A DNA stretch of 64,000 nt from Drosophila pseudoobscura. Lineage: Eukaryota; Arthropoda; Insecta; Diptera; Drosophilidae. The position numbers and the translations under genes were made by a program. The DNA is taken from contig NC_046683.1 of NCBI RefSeq assembly GCF_009870125.1, positions 13,215,001 through 13,279,000 on the forward strand, given 5' to 3'. Position 1 is the first letter of the stretch. Each line of letters begins with the position of its first letter. Shown here in pieces: positions 11,078 to 21,182 of the stretch. Below the pieces are notes generated by a model. It worked only from the letters and a program-made list of their open reading frames with translations. It ran no database searches and had not been told where the DNA came from.

Positions 11078-11328
11078 AGTTAACACAATCGATCGAAAAA
11101 ATATATAAAAACAAGATCAGCCGTTATACAGGGGATGTTGCCCAGCGACACCGGAGTTTTGGGTACGCAACAATGTTGCAGAACGAGCAGTGAGCGTCGG
11201 GAGTGCTGGGAACTTACTTGTAAGGAGTAGAGTAGTTCGGGAGGAGAAATCAACCGCGTCGGCCGTCGCCACGCCTATCTCAAACCGAATAAAATAAAAT
11301 AAAAATCGAAAGAAATAAAATTAAAATT
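11078..11328 (+). repeat. 5' LTR
   Basis: 251 bp, identical to 17120-17370. Contains a TATATAAA box at 11102-11109 and AATAAA at 11288-11293, so promoter and poly(A) signal are both present. It is shorter than the LTR of the reference gypsy element (about 480 bp). Confidence 0.95.
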
Positions 11329-11338
11329 GGCGCCCAAC
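11328..11338 (+). other. Primer binding site (tRNA-Lys type)
   Basis: TGGCGCCCAAC, overlapping the last base of the LTR by one. This is the form used by gypsy, complementary to the 3' end of a tRNA-Lys, unlike the tRNA-Ser site of the 17.6/297 group. Confidence 0.85.
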
Positions 11339-11425
11339 TAATTCGAACCCACGGCAAAACCTGAACCAGCGGCAAAAATAAAAAACCAATACACGCAATT
11401 GAACATAAAAAAAAAAAAAAAACAG

Positions 11426-11713
11426 ATCCAGCAGCATCTGGAAGACAAAGAAGACACCATACTACCATACACCATAAATTGTACACCATACACCATAAAC
11501 CGTACACCATACACCACCATACACCTACCAACAAGAAGACATCAAGAAGCAGCTATACTAACATAGTATAAATCCAGCAGCATCTGGAAGACAAGGAAGA
11601 CACCATACTACCATACACCATAAATTGTTCACCATACACCATAAACCGTACACCATACACCACCATACACCTACCAACAAGAAGACATCAAGAAGCAGCT
11701 ATACTAACATAGT
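11426..11713 (+). repeat. 146-bp tandem duplication in the retroelement leader
   Basis: Two nearly identical copies (11426-11571 and 11572-11713) in the untranslated leader. Each contains a run of CCATACACC and CACCATAAA sub-repeats. Reference gypsy carries its Su(Hw) insulator array in this same place, but the Su(Hw) core GCATAC is not seen here; CCATAC is the recurring core instead. Confidence 0.9.
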
Positions 11714-11846
11714 TTATGACAAAGAACATGTGAGTAGAGTGTTCATTAAAAAAAAAAAACTCAAAACCCCACATAAAACACAATTTAGTCTTGCAAGTTG
11801 ATTGATAGTGAAATAAATAAAAACAGGTGCATTTTTTGTTTAGGTT

Positions 11847-13187
11847 ATGAGTGATAAGGAAGTACAAGATTTGGTAAAAGAATTTCAGAAACTAAAAGGA
11901 ACAAATTATCAGGAAGACGTAATAGAGAACATAAATTTAGAAATGAATATATCAAACGAGCAGCTCAGACTCATGATAGAGGCCGCGGTTTCAAGCGCAC
12001 TAGCCGTACAGGAACAGAGCTTCACTTCAAAACTACAGGGTATTCAGGAGAGCTTAAATAGTGTACAAATTAACGCTCCTCAAGTGGTGGCGTACAAGGA
12101 TGCAGAGATAAGAACAGACGTTGTCTGTAATGAGACTCTTGATATTATGAAATCCCTGCCCGACTTTGAGGGAAAGAATGAAACCTATGTCTCATGGAGG
12201 AAGGCTGCGCATACCGCATACAAAGTTTATGAGAAATTTGACGGTAGCTCAAAACATTATCAAGCTTTAGGAATACTGAGAAACAAAGTTAAGAACTCAG
12301 CTGATATGGTACTCTCTTCTTTCGACACTCCCCTTAATTTTAAAGCCATTATAGATCGACTAGACTTTACGTACGCAGACAAACGACCAATATACTTAAT
12401 TGAACAAGAGATGTCAACGCTCCGGCAGGGAAATTTGACATTATTACAGTACTATGACGAAGTAGAAAAGAAACTGACCCTCCTTATAAACAAAACAATT
12501 ATGACTAACGAAACCACTGTAGCTTCTTCATTGAATGAGAAATACAGAGCGGACGCTCTACGAGTGTTCATCTCAGGAACCAAGAAGACTTTAAGTGATG
12601 TTCTATTCTCGGCAAGACCAAAAGATCTACCCTCTGCTTTGGCACTGGCTCAAGAAGTTGAGGCTAATCATGATCGATATATGTTCGCTTCAAACTACGC
12701 CCGTAGCATAGAAGAAAAAGCTCAGAGAACTGAACAAAGACAGCATGGCAGAGAGAATTTAATGACGGACACAAGGCAAAGACAACTAGGGAAACTCCCA
12801 CAGTATAGGAAACAAGAATTTTTACCAAAATCAGAACAGGTCCAACCAATGGACGTGGACACATCCTCACGTTTTAGGCAGACTACTCAGTATCAACAAA
12901 ATAGCGCGCCTCAGAGACAAAACCAGTGGCAAAGTCAGCAACAAAACAACCAATCGGACTACAACAACCAGGGACAAACAAACAAGCGACCGAACAATAG
13001 TAGCGCACGTTTTACGGGACCGAAACAACAAAGAATTAACCACGTAGAAGCAGAAGATACCCTACTCGATCAGGAAGAACAGGATTACCAAACTATAGCA
13101 AACGCCGAAGTTGATGGCATAGAAAACGACCTTTCAGATTATGACCAGATTAATTTTTTAGACATAACTCCTTGCTTCCGTTCATAG
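11847..13187 (+). CDS. gag: Retrotransposon Gag polyprotein
   Basis: 446 aa, open from ATG to TAG. An alpha-helical capsid-like region (about residues 100-290) is followed by a basic, Gln/Asn-rich tail (about 344-386). No CCHC zinc knuckle is present, as is usual for gypsy-group Gag, so the basic tail probably binds RNA. It packages the element RNA into cytoplasmic particles. The frame overlaps pol by 16 nt. The codons Asn-Phe-Leu at 13152-13160 hold a slippery heptamer for the -1 shift into pol. An acceptor-like TTTTTTGTTTAG sits just before the start codon. No break is seen. Confidence 0.93.
   Translation: MSDKEVQDLVKEFQKLKGTNYQEDVIENINLEMNISNEQLRLMIEAAVSSALAVQEQSFTSKLQGIQESLNSVQINAPQVVAYKDAEIRTDVVCNETLDIMKSLPDFEGKNETYVSWRKAAHTAYKVYEKFDGSSKHYQALGILRNKVKNSADMVLSSFDTPLNFKAIIDRLDFTYADKRPIYLIEQEMSTLRQGNLTLLQYYDEVEKKLTLLINKTIMTNETTVASSLNEKYRADALRVFISGTKKTLSDVLFSARPKDLPSALALAQEVEANHDRYMFASNYARSIEEKAQRTEQRQHGRENLMTDTRQRQLGKLPQYRKQEFLPKSEQVQPMDVDTSSRFRQTTQYQQNSAPQRQNQWQSQQQNNQSDYNNQGQTNKRPNNSSARFTGPKQQRINHVEAEDTLLDQEEQDYQTIANAEVDGIENDLSDYDQINFLDITPCFRS
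13154..13160 (+). other. -1 ribosomal frameshift heptamer
   Basis: T TTT TTA in the gag frame, nine codons (counting the stop) before gag ends. It fits the X XXY YYZ rule, and pol is in the -1 frame and open through this point. It is the likely route to Gag-Pol, since pol has no ATG of its own here. Confidence 0.85.
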
Positions 13188-16100
13188 AAAGGACAGTAGC
13201 AGGGAGAACAATCAAATTACTCATAGATACAGGAGCTTCCAAAAACTACATAAAACCATTAAAAGAACTAAAACATATTACCCTAGTAAATAAACCCTTC
13301 CGAGTGAAGTCAATCCATGGCTATAGTGGCATAGACAAAAAATGTATAATGCACCTTTTCAATACCAACTCAACATTTTTTTTACTACCAAACCTCACGA
13401 CATTTGACGGTATAATTGGACTTGACCTATTAAAACAGAGTGACGTTCTACTGGACTTAAAGAATAAAAAATTAATAACAAACTTCGGTTCCGAAACAAT
13501 CCAATTTTTAAAATGTGCAAACATAAATTTCACAAATGTCGAGGAAATACAGGTCCCTGAGACTATATCCCAAAAGTTTCAGCTGATGTTAGGAAACCGA
13601 ACAGGGGTTTTCGCAGACCCAAATGAAGCACTCCCATATAATACAAATATCATTGGCACTATCCGAACAGAAAATGAAGATCCCATATATTCAAAATTGT
13701 ACCCATATCCAATGGGCGTTTCAGAATTCGTAAATGCAGAAACTCAAGACTTGTTGAAAGGTGGTATAATACGACCGTCTCGGTCACCATACAACAACCC
13801 CGTTTGGGTTGTAGACAAAAAAGCTACCGATGAACAGGGAAATAAAAAAAAACGTTTGGTCATAGATTTCAGGAAACTAAATTTAAAAACAACAGATGAC
13901 AAATATCCCATTCCCAATATAGTTTCTATATTATCCAACTTGGGTACAGCTAAATACTTTACAACCCTAGATCTTAAATCTGGATTCCATCAGATTTTAC
14001 TTGCAGAAAAAGATAGAGAAAAAACAGCTTTCTCCGTAGCAAATGGGAAGTATGAGTTCTGTAGACTCCCCTTTGGCTTGAAAAATGCACCTAGTATTTT
14101 TCAGAGGGCCATTGACGACGTGCTCAGAGAGCAAATTGGGAAAACTTGCTATGTTTATGTCGATGATGTAATCATTTTTTCCGAAAACATGGAAAGCCAT
14201 GTCAAGCATATCGCATGGGTCTTAGACAAACTGTACGATGCCAATATGAGAGTTTCGCGCGAAAAATCGCACTTTTTCAAGGAGAATGTCGAATACTTAG
14301 GATTTGTCGTCTCAAGTAATGGTATAAAAACATGCCCCAATAAAGTGGAAGCGATTCGTAACTACGAACAACCAACCACTTTGTTCAACGTCAGATCATT
14401 CCTTGGACTTGCAAGTTACTATAGATGTTTTATTAAAGACTTTGCATCCATAGCTAAACCCATAAGTGACATCCTTAAGGGCGAAAATGGCAAGGTAAGC
14501 GCCGGACAGTCAAAGAAAATACCAGTCAAATTAGACGAAAGTCAGTGCGCGGCATTCAATAAACTAAAAGAGATTCTGGCATCCGAAAGCGTAATGTTAC
14601 TCTATCCTGACTATAAGAAAGCATTTGACCTAACAACAGATGCTTCGTCCTTCGGTCTGGGAGCCGTCTTATCACAAGACGGGAAGCCAATTACCATGAT
14701 ATCAAGGACACTAAATGATAGGGAACTTAACTTTGCAACAAACGAAAGAGAGCTGCTCGCTATAGTTTGGGCTTTGAAAAACCTCAGAAACTATCTATAC
14801 GGAGTAAAAAATTTAAATATTTTTACAGACCATCAGCCTCTTACGTTTGCAGTTTCTGATCGCAACCCAAACGCAAAAATAAGACGTTGGAAAGCTCTCA
14901 TAGACGAGTACAATGCAAATATCTTCTACAAGCCAGGAAAAGAAAACTTCGTCGCTGACGCACTATCACGACACAACATCCATACCTTAGAAGATGATGC
15001 ACAGTCAGACAGGGCCACAATACACAGCGAAATATCACTTACATACACTATAGAATCAACAGACAAACCAATCAACTGTTTTCGAAACCAAATTATAATA
15101 GAGGAACATGAAGTAGCTTCAAATCGCACAACCATTTTGTTCGGTGAAAAGATCCGACATACAATATATTTCTCAAGTAGGGACTCGTTAATTAAAAAAA
15201 TAAGTGACGCTGTCAAAAAAGATGTCGTAAATGCAATCCACTGCGAATTACCCATATTAGCATTCATTCAACATAAATTAATAGAAACATTTCCAACAAC
15301 AATATTCCGATACACAAAACATATAGTAAATGACATTTTGGACAAGAACGAACAAAAAGAAATAGTTATTACAGAACACAATAGAGCCCATAGGGCGGCA
15401 CAGGAGAATGTAAAACAAATTTTACAAGACTATTTTTTCCCGAAAATGACCAAATTAGCAGTCGAGGTTGTTGCAAATTGCAAAATTTGTCAAACGGCCA
15501 AGTACAACCGACACCCACAAAAACAAATACTTGGGGAAACACCCATACCCTCGTATGTGGGCGAAATGCTACATATCGACGTATATTCAACCGATAAAAA
15601 ATATTTCCTCACATGCATAGACAAGCTTTCAAAATTTGCAGTTATCCAACCCATCGCTTCAAGAACAATAGTTGACATACAATCAGCAATTTTACAACTT
15701 ATCAATTTTTACCGGAACACCAAGACGATCTATTGCGATAACGAACCTTCCATAAAGTCCGAGACAATAAAATCATTATTAAGTAACCAATATAACATTC
15801 AAATTATAAATGCTCCACCACTTCATAGTACTTCCAATGGACAAGTCGAAAGATTCCATAGCACCCTTAATGACATTGCGAGATGTTTAACAGCCCAAAG
15901 GAAGCTTACAAATACTGTGGAAACGATACTTCAAGCAACTATTGAATACAATAACACAGTTCACTCCGTAACGAAGAAACGTCCGGTCGATGTAATTCAC
16001 TCGTCCTCCCCTGAACTTGAGGTGGAAATCAGGAATAGAGTTCATAAAGCACAACAACTCCAAATGAAAAAACTGAATGAAGTAAGACATGATAGACAGT

Positions 16101-16249
16101 TTCAAGTAGGTGACACAGTCCTTGTAAAAGCAAACAAACGATTAGGAAACAAACTGACACCTTTGTACACCGAAAATAAAATCGAGGCAGACTTGGGGAC
16201 AACGGTCCTAATAAAAGGAAGGGTGGTCCACAAGGACAATTTAAGATAG
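13172..16249 (+). CDS. pol: Retrotransposon Pol polyprotein (PR-RT-RNase H-IN)
   Basis: About 1,025 aa, no stop codons. The boundary at 13172 is a TTG and only marks the open frame; expression should come by frameshift at 13154-13160. Domains in order: aspartic protease with DTGA (near residue 19), reverse transcriptase with YVDD (near 327), RNase H with TDAS (near 489) and the TDHQPL segment (near 552), and integrase. The integrase has an H-x3-H / C-x2-C zinc finger (about 734-770) and catalytic D, D and E near 803, 855 and 891 with 36 residues between the last two. All catalytic residues I looked for are present, so it appears potentially active. It converts element RNA to DNA and inserts it. 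The C-terminus ends just before the decayed env region. Confidence 0.95.
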   Translation: MLPFIERTVAGRTIKLLIDTGASKNYIKPLKELKHITLVNKPFRVKSIHGYSGIDKKCIMHLFNTNSTFFLLPNLTTFDGIIGLDLLKQSDVLLDLKNKKLITNFGSETIQFLKCANINFTNVEEIQVPETISQKFQLMLGNRTGVFADPNEALPYNTNIIGTIRTENEDPIYSKLYPYPMGVSEFVNAETQDLLKGGIIRPSRSPYNNPVWVVDKKATDEQGNKKKRLVIDFRKLNLKTTDDKYPIPNIVSILSNLGTAKYFTTLDLKSGFHQILLAEKDREKTAFSVANGKYEFCRLPFGLKNAPSIFQRAIDDVLREQIGKTCYVYVDDVIIFSENMESHVKHIAWVLDKLYDANMRVSREKSHFFKENVEYLGFVVSSNGIKTCPNKVEAIRNYEQPTTLFNVRSFLGLASYYRCFIKDFASIAKPISDILKGENGKVSAGQSKKIPVKLDESQCAAFNKLKEILASESVMLLYPDYKKAFDLTTDASSFGLGAVLSQDGKPITMISRTLNDRELNFATNERELLAIVWALKNLRNYLYGVKNLNIFTDHQPLTFAVSDRNPNAKIRRWKALIDEYNANIFYKPGKENFVADALSRHNIHTLEDDAQSDRATIHSEISLTYTIESTDKPINCFRNQIIIEEHEVASNRTTILFGEKIRHTIYFSSRDSLIKKISDAVKKDVVNAIHCELPILAFIQHKLIETFPTTIFRYTKHIVNDILDKNEQKEIVITEHNRAHRAAQENVKQILQDYFFPKMTKLAVEVVANCKICQTAKYNRHPQKQILGETPIPSYVGEMLHIDVYSTDKKYFLTCIDKLSKFAVIQPIASRTIVDIQSAILQLINFYRNTKTIYCDNEPSIKSETIKSLLSNQYNIQIINAPPLHSTSNGQVERFHSTLNDIARCLTAQRKLTNTVETILQATIEYNNTVHSVTKKRPVDVIHSSSPELEVEIRNRVHKAQQLQMKKLNEVRHDRQFQVGDTVLVKANKRLGNKLTPLYTENKIEADLGTTVLIKGRVVHKDNLR

Positions 16250-16256
16250 ACATCAG

Positions 16257-17119
16257 TTCATAATGAGTTCATATTCCTCTTCACTATTCAATATACAACA
16301 ATAATAGAGGATACAGAAGAGTTAAGAAACCAATTCCTACAATCGCAAATGAGACATTACTTTCAAGAAAAAAGCATTAATGTTATCAGTTACACTTGCA
16401 AAGATAGGAATTGTTAACCCTTCCGTATTAGACTCTCACGATTTGAGAAGAATAATTAATGAACACTCTACGAATTTAACTATTACTGATCTAATAGAGG
16501 AAGCTAAAATCAAAGTTTTATTTAATAATGAATTCTTTCCTAAGCCTTACCTAGTTTACAAAAAAAAAAATATTCTGTAAGATTAATCTGTAATCACCCT
16601 GTTGAGCACAACGGCATCACAATTAACTTCGCCGAAGACGAAAAATTGCCGACGGTGGTAACCATGTTACAGCTATCGGAAACTGCGCTACCACTCTTAC
16701 AACAACATTCTGTAAAAAACTTCCCTACACAACTTGTGCGCAGCAACTACACTCCGGTGTCATCGCGCACTGTCCAACTCGGCCCAGCCATCTCGAACCT
16801 GTAACACGCATCGATAATGGCATAATCATCATAAACGACATAGTGGATACAATCGATAAACAGAACTACGCGAGGAAGTCTCCAGGATCAACAGTATCCA
16901 CATTCCTCGACATAACAAACCATGAAGACGTACCGAGCTTGCCGTACTTATAAAGGTTAAGTATGGAAACTTACGACACATCGACCAACTGGAATCAGGA
17001 CTCGTAAGAAGACCGATAATATCTGGATTGGCTCCGAGAAACAGACGCCAACGTGACCTCCAAGTGCTAATTGACGGCTTAAAGGAATCCGAGGACGTCT
17101 TCCACTTAAGTGAAGGAGG
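16257..17119 (+). pseudogene. env: Degenerate env remnant
   Basis: The space between pol and the 3' LTR is about 860 bp, against about 1.45 kb for an intact gypsy env. Short stretches (for example 16380-16577) resemble gypsy-group Env, but stops occur early, the frame is offset after an A run at about 16560-16569, and further breaks follow. An internal deletion is likely. The product would have been the membrane fusion glycoprotein that allows passage between cells. In this state no such protein could be made. Confidence 0.75.
17112..17119 (+). other. Polypurine tract
   Basis: GAAGGAGG immediately before the 3' LTR, the expected primer for plus-strand DNA synthesis. Confidence 0.75.
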
Positions 17120-17370
17120 AGTTAACACAATCGATCGAAAAAATATATAAAAACAAGATCAGCCGTTATACAGGGGATGTTGCCCAGCGACACCGGAGTT
17201 TTGGGTACGCAACAATGTTGCAGAACGAGCAGTGAGCGTCGGGAGTGCTGGGAACTTACTTGTAAGGAGTAGAGTAGTTCGGGAGGAGAAATCAACCGCG
17301 TCGGCCGTCGCCACGCCTATCTCAAACCGAATAAAATAAAATAAAAATCGAAAGAAATAAAATTAAAATT
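17120..17370 (+). repeat. 3' LTR
   Basis: 251 bp identical to the 5' LTR and followed by TACA, the right half of the target duplication. Confidence 0.95.
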
Positions 17371-18472
17371 TACATACTACATGTACATATGTACATACAT
17401 ACATGCATACAAAAACGAAATGCCCTGCAGTACCAGCCGTGAGCGATGACGAATGTCGTCATCTTTTGTTTCTTTCTTTTTAGCGCGCGCCGAACTTAAT
17501 TCGGTTCTGCCGACCGAGCGCAGCAGAATAGAACTTCGTTTTTGTCTTTTTTGCGCCGACCGAGCTCAGTCGCCCAAGAAATAGTAACAACAAAGAAAGA
17601 ACGGCAGAGTTCGCAGTCGTCGCGGCCGAGTGTGACGCGCTGCTGTTGTATTTCGAGAGAGCGCGATCATAAAGGCATTGCGGAAGCAGAGCAAAGCTGC
17701 GTCGAGCCATGCGAGAGAGAGAGGGAAACAACGCCGCGACTCACTGCTTTGGCTTTCGCTCTCGCTCTCTCGATCTGTCGTGTTCTTGCTTGCATTCGAC
17801 CGCCTGGCCTTGAATTTTGATGCCCACGCACTCGATGATAAACCGTAAACTTCGACAAGCACTTTTTTGCTGCTTTGTGCTCAAGTGCTTTGAGTGAATC
17901 TCCACAGGAAACGAGTGAAAATTGGAGATAATGTACTTGTTGCAGGGCGAGATGTTACTTTTTTGTTCTGTTTTTGGAAATTGATTTCTGTGTCTTAATT
18001 GAAAATATGTCAATCCACTCCCCCCACCCACTGGCATTTTTCATTTTAATTTTCACATTAATTTTCAATTCAATTTCGCCTTCGAATTGTCGTATCAATT
18101 GAAGGCGAAGCCGGAGGCGAAGGCAAGCTGCTGCTGCCACCATTTTTCCTGTGTCATTGATGAATGCCTTGGCAAAAGTTTTCCATTTTCCAGCGCTTTT
18201 CTTTTATTTTCCATTTTATTTTCCACATGAAATGCAGGAATTTGATATTTATTTATTATGTGTGTGTGTGTGTGTTTTTCTAAGGATTTGTTCCCCGCTT
18301 TTCCTTGACTTTTAAGGCTGCTGAAAATTCATTTCGTCGTTGGGGTGGGGGGGAGGCGGTGGGGTGGCTCTTTTCGGGGGTCAAAGGAAAGTTTTCCCAA
18401 GCTGATTAGCCCCGGCCAAGAGGTGGTGGGCTTAGCCTTTGTGGTTAAGCGGAGGTCCTGCCTGTTGGCTTT

Positions 18473-18521
<49 letters not shown>

Positions 18522-19630
18522 CGTTATGTAAATTCATTAAGCTGCTGCCTAAGCTCCGACTTACCTGCCCCCCCTCCCCCCCCCGCACCCAAAAGCTCAA
18601 AGAAACAAATTGATAGCCAGAGAGAGGGAGAGGCGCCCCACCCCCACCCCCTCTCCCCTCTACAAAAACTTTTCATTATGCATGTGCGCCACACAAAACT
18701 TTTGGGGAAAACAAAGAGAGAGACAGAGACAGGGAGAGCGAGAGAGAGGGGGGTGGGTGTGTGTGGGGGGGGGGGGAGACCAACTTTGTGGCATAATTAA
18801 AATGTTTATGCGTTTAATTGCAAATGAATTCGAGGCCAAAAGTTGCACGAATGCGTGCGCGACGACTGTTGCAACAATTGACAGTGGGATACACCACAAC
18901 CCCCCGCCCCCCTCGCCACCCTTCCCCACCAACAACCCCCTCCCATATCCCATGACAATTGTTGTATCTCTTCGGATTGCTCCCTTCTGCCAGATAATTG
19001 CTTTTCTCTCCGCTCAAGTGGAAAATTGTGTTTAAAATTTAATCAAGAGTGGAGTCTTAGCCTTTCCTCCTTCCAGGCTCATATGATACGTGATATGAAA
19101 CACCAATAACCCGATGCCCTGCTTCCCTTCGAACGGGTCCGACCACAAGGGTCTGCCACTGGGGGGAGGGTAGCGGGAAAGACATTAAACAGCTTCATTA
19201 CCTGCAAATTTCCAAATCAAATACAAGGCAAAAACCGCAAGCTTAGCTTACCAAAAATTGGTCAGAACTATGCCTGGATGGATCCAAGGACGAACCCAAA
19301 AAGCACACGACAAAAAGACACTCCTCTACCCGCCACTGAAAATTGATTAGCCCCCACGCCCCGCCAACCCCCCACCGCCACGCCCAGCCCCAATGACAAG
19401 GAGACGACTCCATAACAAGTCGAAGAGCATAAACGATGTTTGTCCCCAGCTCGGATTTTGCTGACAAGACGGAAAGTGTTGCGGTTAATGCCTTGTGGAA
19501 ATCTTCAGCCCGACAGCTTCCCTGCGGCTCCCTGGCTCCCTGGCTCCCTCGGTTGTGCCACACAAAAGGGAGTATTGCAGCCTCACAGACATTGTGGCTT
19601 ATCGTGTGGCTTGTGTGTGGGCCACCAGAG
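17371..19630. other. Intergenic with promoter-like GC-rich block
   Basis: No coding exon recognised. At 17460-17720 the DNA is GC-balanced and non-repetitive, with an initiator-like TCAGTC at 17566-17571 and GAGA-type sites near 17656-17730. It could be a promoter and noncoding first exon, but no clear donor is visible. The rest holds (GT)n at 18255-18274, a (CT)n-(GT)n pair at 18478-18522, and GA- and G-rich tracts near 18714-18777. Confidence 0.45.
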
Positions 19631-19866
19631 AGACAGCAGGCCTCATTAGGCGCCCACTTCTCAGAGATCACAGCCATACAGACCTGCATCCATCCAAACC
19701 CTCGCCCAAAACGGACTCTAGCGACGTTTGAGCCGAAAATTTCCTCGCCATGAGGTCAAAAGAAGCGCTTTCGAGGGCCTTTTTTCGGTTTTAGATCATC
19801 CATTTGGGATACCTTTTGGTTGCTACCGAAGTAATACGTATAAAAAGCTTAACTGGCGAACTCTTA

Positions 19867-19872
19867 TTTATT
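19867..19872 (-). terminator. Poly(A) signal of small gene, copy 2
   Basis: AATAAA on the minus strand, about 195 nt of genomic DNA after the stop at 20067, conserved with copy 1. Confidence 0.5.
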
Positions 19873-20066
19873 CATTGGAATGATGTCTGTTGTGTCTTGA
19901 TTGTTGTGTTCACAAATGTTCAATTTCTACTTCTTGAGGGTTGATGGCCTCCATGGTGTCTCAGTGTGTTTCGGTGTGTATCCTTGTTGGCCTGGGGAGA
20001 TCATAAGACAATCGATTGGGCAGTTGCGATGGGGTCTAAGGTGGGCTTACCTGCTGGATCCTGGGG

Positions 20067-20489
20067 TTAGGCAGGATGCTTCTTTTGGACAGCCAGCGCC
20101 AGCAGACGGATGGCGGCGCTGACGAAGACGAACTGCAGCACTGCACGTTGGATATTATTGCCCATTGGCGGCTGATCGGGGTTACCCACGGGGTTACCCA
20201 CGGGCTTCACATCGGGCTTCGCCGTGGGCTTTCCCAAGAGCTTTCCCTCGGGCTTTACCTTGAGATACCCTTCGTGCTTCCACAAGAGCTTTCGCTCGGG
20301 CTTTACCTTGGGATTCCCCTCGGGCTTTACCTCGGGATTCCCTTCGGTCTTCACTTCGGGCTGCACTTCGGGCTTCCCCAAGAGATTTCCCTCGGGCTTT
20401 ACCTCGGGATTCCCTTCGGTCTTCACTTCGGGCTGCACTTCGGGCTTCCCCTTGGGCTGCCCTTCTTCCTGTTTGATTGGATCGCCCAT
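20067..20489 (-). CDS. Small KP-repeat protein with hydrophobic C-terminus, long paralogue (140 aa)
   Basis: Begins MGDPIKQEEGQPKGKP, then carries a block of repeats of the type KPEVQPEVKTEGNPEV and KPEGN. A 20-odd-residue unit occurs twice in full, and shorter, more diverged units follow. A hydrophobic segment near the end (RAVLQFVFVSAAIRLLALAV) and basic tail KKHPA match the short paralogue at 10353-10532. The layout suggests a protein with a Lys/Pro/Glu-rich flexible head and a membrane tail; function unknown. The stop is followed by 16 nt, then a 59-nt GT-AG intron (19992-20050). A junction this close to the stop should not trigger nonsense-mediated decay. Repeat number differs strongly between the two copies, so the head evolves quickly. 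It lies next to the LTR element, which separates the two copies. Confidence 0.75.
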   Translation of the reverse strand: MGDPIKQEEGQPKGKPEVQPEVKTEGNPEVKPEGNLLGKPEVQPEVKTEGNPEVKPEGNPKVKPERKLLWKHEGYLKVKPEGKLLGKPTAKPDVKPVGNPVGNPDQPPMGNNIQRAVLQFVFVSAAIRLLALAVQKKHPA

Positions 20490-20583
20490 GATTTGTACGA
20501 GGATGTTTGTATAATTGTAAGTAATTTCTAGATCTATGAAAGAGATCTATGCCTCAAAACTGTTGACTGGAATGTAGCGGCCT

Positions 20584-21182
20584 GGTTTTCTTTCCAAAAC
20601 TATGGAACCTTATGGATTCGAATTTGTTCTCAAGGATATTTTAGGTAGTTCCTGGGATCCCATCAGCTCTCTCTCCCCTCTCCCTTTCTGGCCTCTCTCT
20701 CTCTGCCAATCAGTGTCGCCTGGAGGCCGGCCCCGAGCCGGTTCGGTTCTTCTGGTTCATTTAATGCAATTTACTGTCATCGTCACCAAATGAACAGCCC
20801 TATCCATTCTGGCTTTTGTTTGCTTTTCTTAACCCTCCTGCCCCCCGCCTTCCCCCGCCCCTGGTGTATTGTTGTCTTGTTTCCTGTGTGCGTCCCCCAG
20901 AACCAGCCCCCCCTCGCCCACTTGGGGCAGTGTCTGTGTTATCTTAGAGCTGCAACAAAAGCCACCACCTGCCAGGATAAAGCAGAACGTCTTGGAAATG
21001 AATTCATCCCTGGGGACATTCCGACAGCGCCAAAAAAAAAAGAAAAAAAAATTAGTTTACGGGCTTGCCTTTTCTCTTTTTTTCTTTTTGGGTCAAAAGG
21101 ATATCCTAGATACGCCGCAAGGTGCGTGGGGGGAACCCCATTGGAAAAGTGTCTGATTTGCGTGTGTTTTTTTTTCTTGCAG
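20584..21182. other. Intergenic, no gene seen
   Basis: CT-rich near 20670-20705, C-rich near 20840-20925, then A- and T-rich DNA leading into a polypyrimidine tract (21162-21180) that serves the acceptor at 21183. Confidence 0.5.

Larger units (their letters stand above)
11078..17370 (+). mobile_element. Gypsy-like LTR retrotransposon (errantivirus type), full length
   Basis: A 6,293-bp element with two 251-bp LTRs that I compared base by base and found identical. Both start AGTTAAC and end AAAATT. A tRNA-Lys-type primer site follows the 5' LTR and a purine tract precedes the 3' LTR. A 4-bp duplication, TACA, flanks it (11074-11077 and 17371-17374); the rebuilt target contains TACATA, the preferred gypsy-group target pattern TAYATA. 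Gag and Pol frames are open, and the third gene (env) is decayed. Domain order protease, reverse transcriptase, RNase H, integrase is that of the Ty3/gypsy superfamily. Identical LTRs point to a recent insertion. It lies between the two copies of the small minus-strand gene and does not interrupt a recognisable gene. Confidence 0.95.
19631..20583. repeat. Duplicated block, copy 2
   Basis: Homologous to 9899-10627 along its whole length, with the same order of downstream flank, intron, coding region and 5' flank. It is longer because of extra peptide repeats in the coding region. Confidence 0.8.

Noticed and set aside
13172..13174. TTG as a start codon for pol
   Set aside because: No ATG is present and a frameshift heptamer lies just upstream, so the TTG only marks where the frame was cut.
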